Below, piece by piece: positions 1 to 5,319 of a DNA stretch of 5,319 nucleotides. Under the pieces are notes generated by a model. The model was not told the origin of the DNA, made no database searches, and saw only the letters and a list, made by a program, of their open reading frames with translations. Numbering within the stretch: position 1 is the stretch's first letter; every line of letters begins with the position of its first letter. The DNA comes from Bacteroidota bacterium. GTDB taxonomy: Bacteria > Bacteroidota > Bacteroidia > Bacteroidales > Marinifilaceae. The stretch is from assembly GCA_023400335.1 (NCBI GenBank), contig JAEXFF010000220.1, positions 1 to 5,319 of the forward strand. Direction: 5' to 3'. Both the position numbers and the translations under genes were made by a program.

Positions 1-1097
1 GTATTCACCGGAACATTATCTCCCACATATACATTATCCAGTTGATAAGTAGTGGTCTTTCCATCCGTACCGGAACCGGAATATTTAAAAGCAATAAAAA
101 TTTTTCCGTCATAACCGCTCATATCAGCCACACCGGCTACAATCCAATCAGCTGAATATCCGCTGGTAGGTTCTTTCGGAAGGTAGAAATTAGCCGTAAT
201 ATCTTTCCAGGTAGCTGTCAGCGGATCCCCAGAAAAATCTTCAGATACCAATATTTGTAAACACTCAGCATTGTAATATCCTATTTTTAAGTCAAAAGTA
301 AATGCCGGTGCCGTATAAATACTAACGTCAATACCCGGGGTAATCAACCAGCCCACATTTTCAGCCTCACCACTTCCGTTGGCAGAAAACTGTACATAAT
401 TATTCCCGTCATAAGCTTTGCCCTGCCAGGTTTTTTTTGTTCCTTTTTCTGTAAAGTTGGTCCAACCGGATAAATCCACATCAGCATTGGGCGTAACAGT
501 CTCGAAATCTTCTGTAAAAGGAGCTCCGGGTTCTTCCCCGTCACCTCCGGGCTCTGTAGCCGAATACAAATAAGAGGCCAAAACATAAGCTCCGCCTTCA
601 GCTTCCGGGAAAGCTGCCGCTAATATTTTAGGTAAATTTTTATCCGGATTTTTGGACGGAGTAAAAAAGGCATATTTATCATTATCCCAAACAGTAACAT
701 AATCTGCAGCACTGACAGTATAGGTCTGAGCTGCTGCCAATTCACTCAAATAAAGCGGTGTTTCTCCTCCAAAGTCGTAAGTAACCTTTACAGCAGAACC
801 AGAAGAAGCGGTAAACCATTTTTTAGCCAAAAATGCCGGAATCACATCGTGTGCCGGAGTCGCTGCCGTCAGGTAAAAATTAGTCTTTACGGCCTTCAGT
901 GCGTCTGCTTCTACTCCTTCTACTGTCAAGCCACTAATTGTAACATAATCATCTGCCGTAAGGGTGTATTCCTTATTAATCTGATTCTCCGGACGAGTCA
1001 TATCATCCAAGCCATCAAAATTTTTATCATCGAAATCTTCACAACCTACTAATAAGAGTAGGGCTGCGAAATAAAAATAAATATTATTTTTTCTCAT
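1..1097 (-). CDS. Surface lipoprotein with choice-of-anchor J-like domain, partial (3' end outside window)
   Basis: The reading frame is open from the ATG at 1097 to the window edge: 365 codons with no stop, so the C-terminus is missing. The N-terminus is a lipoprotein signal: Arg-Lys, a hydrophobic stretch and a lipobox LVGC with the lipidated Cys at residue 19. EDFDD follows the Cys, an acidic pattern like the Bacteroidota lipoprotein export signal, so surface display is likely (inference). Residues about 43-178 contain two related modules (YTLTADDYVTI at 44 and YTVSAADYVTV at 126). A Gly/Glu/Pro-rich linker (about 182-192) leads to a domain at about 194-360 with FTEDFE, GWLITPGIDV (249-258), LQILVSEDFSG (280-290), W297 and YQLDNVYVG (351-359). 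This pattern fits choice-of-anchor J beta-sandwich domains of Bacteroidota lipoproteins. It starts 35 bp after the receptor stop on the same strand, so it is probably co-transcribed and may be the receptor's surface partner. The ligand is unknown. The family call is from motif memory, not a search. Confidence 0.85.
   Translation of the reverse strand, partial: MRKNNIYFYFAALLLLVGCEDFDDKNFDGLDDMTRPENQINKEYTLTADDYVTISGLTVEGVEADALKAVKTNFYLTAATPAHDVIPAFLAKKWFTASSGSAVKVTYDFGGETPLYLSELAAAQTYTVSAADYVTVWDNDKYAFFTPSKNPDKNLPKILAAAFPEAEGGAYVLASYLYSATEPGGDGEEPGAPFTEDFETVTPNADVDLSGWTNFTEKGTKKTWQGKAYDGNNYVQFSANGSGEAENVGWLITPGIDVSIYTAPAFTFDLKIGYYNAECLQILVSEDFSGDPLTATWKDITANFYLPKEPTSGYSADWIVAGVADMSGYDGKIFIAFKYSGSGTDGKTTTYQLDNVYVGDNVPVN
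18..518 (-). other. Choice-of-anchor J-like domain within the lipoprotein
   Basis: This is the part encoding residues about 194-360. Key marks are the WLITP motif with following ID (250-257), alternating hydrophobic strands (FTFDLKIGYY at 266-275), a LVSEDFSGD segment, a W-K-D-I element and a closing LDNVYVG strand. Such domains are all-beta and jelly-roll-like, and are common as binding or accessory modules in secreted Bacteroidota proteins. No catalytic residues can be assigned. Boundaries are estimates, and the protein continues past the window edge. Confidence 0.65.
564..971 (-). repeat. Two diverged tandem modules inside the lipoprotein
   Basis: Residues about 43-109 and 125-178 share an ordered set of features: YTLTADDYVTI versus YTVSAADYVTV at the start, an aromatic F/Y stretch, an LP/IP followed by a helix-like segment (IPAFLAKKWF versus LPKILAAAFP), then a Gly/Ala turn and a beta strand (GSAVKVTYDF versus GGAYVLASYLYS). 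The offset between starts is 82 residues. The similarity is seen in the translation; DNA identity is low, so any duplication is old. Confidence 0.6.
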
Positions 1098-1132
1098 ACT
1101 GCAATCTTATCTTTAAAATTAATCAGAATCCT

Positions 1133-3862
1133 TTAGAAAGCGATTTTCAAGCGAATAGAGTAATTACGTCCGAATCTGTAAAATACCTGATAAGCCGTTT
1201 TCCAATCGTGATTCGCCCCGTCTGTTGCATCTGAAATAGACTTATTATCCAATACATTATTCACATTCCCAAACAATGTTGCCCGGATTTTACCGATATA
1301 GAAGGAATAATTCACATTCATATCCAATTCTCCGGCAGAAGGCATTCTCCACGGAGTTTCATAAGCCTTAAACCCATTCATAACCAAATCACTTCCATTC
1401 GATCCTCCCACACTGAAATTTGCATAATTCCGCATCCAGTAAGTATAATCAGCACCTACCCTCAACCCTTTTAAAGGTTGGAACTTAGCACCCAAAGCAA
1501 AAGTAGTCTGTGCAGAATTTCCCACCCGGGTACCGTCTAAATCCAATACCATCTTGGCATGATCTTCCGCCTGTATACCAGAAGCAATATTTCCTTTATT
1601 GTCTTTCAAAGGTTGTCCGCTGGAATTGTAGAAATAACCGGTAGATACGCTATTCCATTTCCAGTCTCCTATTGAAAGCATACCATTAATATCCAAATCT
1701 TTAATCGGACGGAATACAAAATCCAATTCAATTCCCTGATGCAATGCATTCACTCCGCTCATATTAATTGTTGAACGGTCTTTGGTACCATCAGGTAAAG
1801 TAATATCCATCGTCCGGGTCATCGTCTTGTCTAACCATTCTGTACGGTAAAGATTTAAATTGGCACTAAACAAGGAAGAACGGAAACCGTAACCGACTTC
1901 CAAAGAAAAGACTTTTTCATTGACCGCATCCGGATTAGTCGCATTACTGTTCAAAGCATATAAGAATACCCCACCGGAATAAAAAGGTGCCCGGGAGATA
2001 TAACCGATATTGGCAAATACATTGTGATTATCGGTCAGGTTGTAATTAGCCCCTCCTTTTACATTCCAACCAATAAAATTCTCAGTAGATGATTTTTCAT
2101 GGTCTTTGTCGTAATAGAAATGATTTTTTTGCCAATAAGAAGTATTCGATACCGCACCGGCAACAAAAACACTCAGCGCTTCCCGGTTAAACTCAGCCTG
2201 TCCGAAAATTCCCTCCTGCATTACATAACCGTCGTAATCCCGGTAAACAACATCACCCACTTTCAATTTCTGATTTACCCATTCCGGATTATTGGCATTG
2301 GCATTATTATTCGCATTTACCTGAGCACGGTAGCGATCGATAAAAAAATCTCCACCGTAAAGATCCACCAGTTTATTGGTATGTGTTCCGTTATAATACC
2401 GCAAGTCAACTCCTCCGTAAACATCAAAATATTTACCGATAGTAGTCGTATAAGTAGACATTAAGCCGTACCAATTGTGCTCGTTTATGGAATTTGACAT
2501 GGCCATATAAGAGCCATTTTCACTGGAAGCATTCAACTCATAAATCTTATCGTAAGCAAAAGTTCCATCGGCATTCCGGAAATATGTATTCAACGTTCCG
2601 TTGCTGGAACCAAACCACTGATTCGCATAATCGGAAGTACTTCCCAATCCTTTATACCCGCCTCCCCGGCCAATAGAAACATATAATACGGTAGAAAGAC
2701 TGGATTTTTCATTAATCGTCCAGAAATGATTCAGGGAAATCTGGGGTTTGTGATAACGATTATAGCTGGAAGTCTTACGTTCTCCATGCAAACCGAAACC
2801 ATAAGTAGGATTATAACGGTATTGCCTGTCTTTACCCATATATTTTTCGACATTTTGCCATCCTTCTATTGTTAATCCATCGTAATTACTACGCTGATTA
2901 TGCCATTGAGGCGCACCAAAAACAGTAAGAGAAAGCATATGAGAAGAATTAATCTGCTTGGAAATATTGGCAAAATACGAATAACTTTCAAATTCCGTAC
3001 CCTGTATATAACCGTCCCCCCAACTTTTAGCACCCAACAAAGTAATTGCCCAGCCTTTTCGTAAACCGGTTGAAACATTGAACATAACTTTATTGTAGCC
3101 GTCATTTCCCAAAGCATATGAAATTGAACCGCCTTCTTTAGCATCTGTAGTACGCGTTACAATGTTTATAGAACCACCCACGGAAGGAGAAGAAACTTTA
3201 GAAGCCCCTAAACCTCTTTGAACCTGCATAGAACGCGTTACATCCGACAAACCAGCCCAGTTTGACCAATATAATCCTCCCCATTCCATATCATTCATCG
3301 GAACACCGTTAATCATAACAGCTATATTAGCCTGCTCAAACCCGCGTAAATTAATTCGGGAATCTCCGAAAGCACCTCCTGATTTCGTTGCATATACCCC
3401 TGGAGTAGATTTTAAAATTTCCGGAAATTCCTGTGTTGAAAGTTTATTTTCAATCTCTACCGGTTCAATCACAGAAATGGCTACCGGCGTCTTTCTCCGA
3501 ACAGCAACAGATGCCGTTACCGTAACGTCACCTAAACCGATGGATTGGGTTTCCATTTTGATTATTCCTAAATTGAGAGGTTTAGCAGTAATCTTTACTT
3601 CCTTTTTCAATTCCCTATACCCTACACAGCGAAAAATCAAAACCTGATCCTCCATCTTAGAAGTCTCCAAGACAAAGCTTCCATCCAGCTTTGTTGCCGC
3701 TCCTTCTCCGGTTCCCTGCACCATAACCGTTGCCCCTACCAATTCTTCTTTTGTTTGCGAGTCAATAATTTTGCCCTTTACGACTCCCTGAGCCATAGTC
3801 GTCCATGCCAGTAACAACATAGGAACTATACACACCAGACATTTTACAAAGGTTTTCTTCAT
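1133..3862 (-). CDS. TonB-dependent outer-membrane receptor with carboxypeptidase-regulatory-like N-terminal domain, non-SusC type
   Basis: This encodes 909 residues from the ATG at 3862. That start puts a standard signal peptide first (MKKTFVKCL, hydrophobic core, cleavage near MAQ at 23-25). The in-frame extension to 3901 begins with TTG and would only add charged residues before the signal. Residues about 26-105 form a carboxypeptidase-regulatory-like beta sandwich (GKIIDSQTKEELVGATV, then DGSF). A TonB-box-like DVTVTAS follows at 112-118. The plug spans about 122-237, with PEILKSTPGVY, INLRGF (170-175), MINGVPMND (183-191), QVQRGLGASK (213-222) and GGSINIVTR (229-237). The rest is a 22-strand-type barrel, with NEKVFSLEVGYGFRS at roughly 640-660, ending in IRLKIAF with the terminal Phe used in outer-membrane assembly. 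The family imports ligands across the outer membrane using TonB-ExbBD energy. SusC hallmarks (RG.NGVI in the plug) are absent and no SusD lies next to it. It is the first gene of the probable operon. The substrate cannot be told from the sequence. Confidence 0.93.
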   Translation of the reverse strand: MKKTFVKCLVCIVPMLLLAWTTMAQGVVKGKIIDSQTKEELVGATVMVQGTGEGAATKLDGSFVLETSKMEDQVLIFRCVGYRELKKEVKITAKPLNLGIIKMETQSIGLGDVTVTASVAVRRKTPVAISVIEPVEIENKLSTQEFPEILKSTPGVYATKSGGAFGDSRINLRGFEQANIAVMINGVPMNDMEWGGLYWSNWAGLSDVTRSMQVQRGLGASKVSSPSVGGSINIVTRTTDAKEGGSISYALGNDGYNKVMFNVSTGLRKGWAITLLGAKSWGDGYIQGTEFESYSYFANISKQINSSHMLSLTVFGAPQWHNQRSNYDGLTIEGWQNVEKYMGKDRQYRYNPTYGFGLHGERKTSSYNRYHKPQISLNHFWTINEKSSLSTVLYVSIGRGGGYKGLGSTSDYANQWFGSSNGTLNTYFRNADGTFAYDKIYELNASSENGSYMAMSNSINEHNWYGLMSTYTTTIGKYFDVYGGVDLRYYNGTHTNKLVDLYGGDFFIDRYRAQVNANNNANANNPEWVNQKLKVGDVVYRDYDGYVMQEGIFGQAEFNREALSVFVAGAVSNTSYWQKNHFYYDKDHEKSSTENFIGWNVKGGANYNLTDNHNVFANIGYISRAPFYSGGVFLYALNSNATNPDAVNEKVFSLEVGYGFRSSLFSANLNLYRTEWLDKTMTRTMDITLPDGTKDRSTINMSGVNALHQGIELDFVFRPIKDLDINGMLSIGDWKWNSVSTGYFYNSSGQPLKDNKGNIASGIQAEDHAKMVLDLDGTRVGNSAQTTFALGAKFQPLKGLRVGADYTYWMRNYANFSVGGSNGSDLVMNGFKAYETPWRMPSAGELDMNVNYSFYIGKIRATLFGNVNNVLDNKSISDATDGANHDWKTAYQVFYRFGRNYSIRLKIAF
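2291..2316 (-). repeat. Low-complexity Asn/Ala-coding stretch in the receptor barrel
   Basis: Near-tandem attggc and att units encode an Asn/Ala run (NANNNANANN) at about residues 515-524 of the receptor. It sits between segments rich in aromatic residues typical of barrel strands, so it probably lies in an exposed extracellular loop. Short repeats of this kind can change length by slippage. Confidence 0.55.
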
Positions 3863-3899
3863 ATAAAAACGTTTAATTATTAATTTAGCCACGTCACCC

Positions 3900-3917
3900 A
3901 AAAAACATACGTTTTTT
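3900..3917 (-). promoter_or_regulatory. A/T hairpin in the receptor mRNA leader
   Basis: AAAAAAC (3900-3906) and GTTTTTT (3911-3917) are perfect complements around a 4-nt loop, inside the predicted 5' untranslated leader of the receptor. With one G-C pair in seven the stem is weak. It lies about 40 nt before the start codon, so a role in translation or mRNA stability is possible but not shown. Confidence 0.25.
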
Positions 3918-3943
3918 TAGGTATATTTTAAAAAATCATGTCA

Positions 3944-3951
3944 CAAAGTTA
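3944..3951 (-). promoter_or_regulatory. Probable -7 element of the receptor/lipoprotein operon
   Basis: On the minus strand the bases read TAACTTTG, an exact match to the Bacteroides -7 consensus TAnnTTTG. Transcription would start near 3940, giving a leader of about 78 nt before the ATG at 3862. No TTTG is found at the expected -33 place (about 3972-3975), so the promoter may be weak or depend on an activator or another sigma factor. Confidence 0.45.
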
Positions 3952-4101
3952 AATATTATAAAAGAAAAACATAGGCTTTTTTCAATCTTAACAAAAACTT
4001 CTTTTCTTCGCTGTTTATATTGTCTATTTAACAGTCCATTAATATTCAATAAATCATATATTTACAGAATAGGAATCTTTTAAAAAAAGGCAGAAAACAG
4101 A

Positions 4102-4144
4102 CCTGAATTACAAAATAAATATTCTATAATCTGTATTATTCAGG
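4102..4144. repeat. 7-bp inverted repeat in the intergenic region
   Basis: CCTGAAT (4102-4108) and ATTCAGG (4138-4144) are perfect inverted copies separated by 29 AT-rich bases. It lies about 73 bp upstream of the mannosidase -33 element, where a regulator could bind. The arms are short and may be chance in such AT-rich DNA. Confidence 0.25.
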
Positions 4145-4216
4145 CCCGTTGATCTGCTTAAATGTAACCATAGGGACTTAAAAACTTTCAAAACAAAGAG
4201 AGTAATGAAACAATAT

Positions 4217-4248
4217 TTTGTAACTATTTAAAAAAATTATTAATTTTG
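4217..4248 (+). promoter_or_regulatory. Bacteroides-type -33/-7 promoter of the beta-mannosidase gene
   Basis: TTTG at 4217-4220 and TAATTTTG at 4241-4248 match the known Bacteroides housekeeping promoter elements TTTG (-33) and TAnnTTTG (-7), with centres exactly 26 bp apart as expected. Transcription would begin near 4252, leaving about 24 nt of leader before the ATG at 4276. This also argues against the in-frame ATG at 4255, which would sit almost on the transcript's 5' end. Confidence 0.65.
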
Positions 4249-4275
4249 TTTGGTATGCACCTAAATCATTCAGAC

Positions 4276-5319
4276 ATGAATAAATTACTCTTTTCTTTTT
4301 TTATAATTTGCTTTTTTTTACCTCTTCAGGCAAATACTCCCTGCAAATTAAATCTGGATCAAAACTGGACATTTCGTCAATATAACATAGGGTGCTGGTT
4401 GCCGGCTTCTGTTCCCGGCACTGTACATACGGATTTACTGGATAACGGGCAAATTCCGGACCCCTTTTACCGGGTAAACGAGAAAGAATTGCAATGGATT
4501 GATAAATTAAACTGGGAATACAAAACGACCTTTTATATAAATGATACAGTATGGAACAAAAGCCATAAAAGACTGACTTTTTTAGGTCTCGACACTTATG
4601 CCGATATTTATCTAAACGGACAGAAATTAGGCCATACCGACAATATGTTCAGGACATGGAGTTATGATGTTTCTTCTCCTTTACAAAAAGGAGAAAACGA
4701 AATAAGGGTAGTGTTTTATTCTCCCGTCATGGAAGGATTAAAAGAAATGGAAAATTACGGTCTGAAACTACCAGCCGGAAATGATCAAAGTATATTAGGC
4801 GGTATGGGCAACAATCAAGTAAGCGTATTCACCCGTAAAGCTCCTTATAACTATGGTTGGGACTGGGGTCCCCGTCTAGTTACCTCCGGAATTTGGCGGA
4901 ATGTAATAATAGAAGCCTGGGAAGACGTGAAAATTGAAGACATCTTTATTCACCAATTGAAAGTTAACAAAAAAGCAGCCCAACTGAATGCAGAAATTTC
5001 AGTAACCTCAGCAGGCCGTCAGGAAGTGACAATCGAAATCCTCAACAGTAATAAAACGATCAGTCAGCAAAATCTCATACTTAAAAACGGGAAAAATCAC
5101 ATCGGACTTCCCGTAAATATACGGAATCCTCGTCTATGGTGGAGCAATGGGTTAGGGAAACCGGAATTATATACTTTTCAGATAAATGTAAGAAGAAATG
5201 ACAGTCTATTGGATAGCCGGCAAATCACTACGGGTTTACGGACTTTACATCTCATCCGGAAAAAAGATACAAACGGTGAAACGTTTTATTTCGAATTAAA
5301 CGGGATTCCTGTATTTGCC
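4276..5319 (+). CDS. Secreted beta-mannosidase, glycoside hydrolase family 2, partial (N-terminal 348 residues)
   Basis: The frame runs open from the ATG at 4276 to the window edge; the family is usually about 850-900 residues, so roughly 40% is present. A signal peptide (MNKLLFSFF, long hydrophobic core, likely cut after LQA at 17-19) points to the periplasm or beyond. The GH2 sugar-binding-like domain spans about 25-215, with the exo-beta-mannosidase signatures VPGTVHTDLL (46-55), DPFYRVNEKELQW (62-74), WEYKTTF (80-86) and YGWDWGPRLVTSGIWR (193-208). The WDW segment is a beta-mannosidase hallmark that, as I recall from Bacteroides enzymes, contributes to mannose recognition in the active site. 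An immunoglobulin-like domain follows (about 217-325, with PRLWWSNGLG at 285-294), then the barrel begins at FELNGIPVFA. The two catalytic glutamates lie outside the window and cannot be checked. The enzyme removes terminal beta-mannose from mannan or N-glycan fragments. Start choice: an ATG at 4255 would add seven polar residues before the signal peptide and is less likely. Confidence 0.93.
   Translation, partial: MNKLLFSFFIICFFLPLQANTPCKLNLDQNWTFRQYNIGCWLPASVPGTVHTDLLDNGQIPDPFYRVNEKELQWIDKLNWEYKTTFYINDTVWNKSHKRLTFLGLDTYADIYLNGQKLGHTDNMFRTWSYDVSSPLQKGENEIRVVFYSPVMEGLKEMENYGLKLPAGNDQSILGGMGNNQVSVFTRKAPYNYGWDWGPRLVTSGIWRNVIIEAWEDVKIEDIFIHQLKVNKKAAQLNAEISVTSAGRQEVTIEILNSNKTISQQNLILKNGKNHIGLPVNIRNPRLWWSNGLGKPELYTFQINVRRNDSLLDSRQITTGLRTLHLIRKKDTNGETFYFELNGIPVFA

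Larger units (their letters stand above)
3863..4275. other. Divergent intergenic region between receptor and beta-mannosidase
   Basis: These 413 AT-rich bases separate two divergently transcribed genes. I see no coding region of useful length. The region holds a leftward -7 element, a rightward -33/-7 promoter, a hairpin in the receptor leader and one 7-bp inverted repeat, each listed separately. No RNA gene or riboswitch was recognised, and no terminator is expected between divergent genes. Confidence 0.8.

Noticed and set aside
344..586. 80-codon minus-strand reading frame
   Set aside because: It overlaps the lipoprotein gene in another frame, and the lipoprotein frame has clear domain motifs; no recognisable protein features here.
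849..1052. 67-codon plus-strand reading frame
   Set aside because: Antisense to the lipoprotein start region; the translation is a Cys/Ile-rich sequence with no family resemblance.
2099..2464. 121-codon plus-strand reading frame
   Set aside because: Antisense to the receptor barrel; it arises from the codon pattern of the real gene and has no supporting motif.
2494..2676. 60-codon plus-strand reading frame
   Set aside because: Antisense shadow of the receptor gene with a composition unlike a real protein.
2872..3144. 90-codon minus-strand reading frame
   Set aside because: It lies in a different frame inside the receptor gene, whose own frame carries the recognisable barrel sequence.
1133..3862. 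Classifying the receptor as SusC/RagA
   Set aside because: The plug lacks the SusC-type RG.NGVI signature, the protein is shorter than the usual SusC of about 1000 residues, and no SusD neighbour is present.
3863..3901. N-terminal extension of the receptor starting at 3901
   Set aside because: It begins with TTG, adds 13 residues ahead of a clean signal peptide, and an ATG at 3862 gives a normal secreted start.
4205..4231. Eight-residue reading frame (MKQYFVTI) after a purine-rich stretch, resembling a leader peptide
   Set aside because: It overlaps the -33 element and lies upstream of the predicted transcription start, so it would not be in the mannosidase mRNA.
4255..4275. Alternative upstream ATG for the mannosidase
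   Set aside because: It is in frame but only about 3 nt from the predicted transcript start and puts polar residues before the signal peptide.

Overview
The window comes from a low-GC member of the Bacteroidota, most likely Bacteroidales. Three things support this: a TonB-dependent receptor with an N-terminal carboxypeptidase-regulatory-like domain, a lipoprotein with an acidic stretch right after its lipidated cysteine, and a promoter that fits the Bacteroides -33/-7 consensus (TTTG and TAnnTTTG). The genus cannot be fixed from the sequence; a gut Bacteroidales such as the Odoribacter/Butyricimonas group is a guess.

Layout: positions 1-3862 hold two genes read leftwards (minus strand) as one probable operon. 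The first is a complete outer-membrane TonB-dependent receptor (3862 to 1133). After 35 bp comes a lipoprotein with a choice-of-anchor J type C-terminal domain (1097 to the window edge), whose 3' end lies outside. The receptor is not of the SusC type and no SusD is seen, so the pair is better read as a non-SusCD receptor with its own surface lipoprotein. The substrate is unknown.

Positions 3863-4275 are an AT-rich divergent intergenic region of 413 bp. It holds a well-matched promoter facing right, a probable -7 element facing left, an A/T hairpin in the receptor leader and a small inverted repeat.

Positions 4276-5319 (plus strand) encode the first 348 residues of a secreted glycoside hydrolase family 2 beta-mannosidase; the catalytic barrel lies beyond the window.

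How they may work together: the mannosidase would release mannose from non-reducing ends in the periplasm, while the receptor and lipoprotein would capture and import some ligand at the cell surface. Divergent placement alone does not show that they share a substrate. No RNA gene, mobile element, CRISPR array or confident terminator was seen. I found no clear evidence of a wholly new system; the receptor/lipoprotein pair and the duplicated module in the lipoprotein are the least explained parts.
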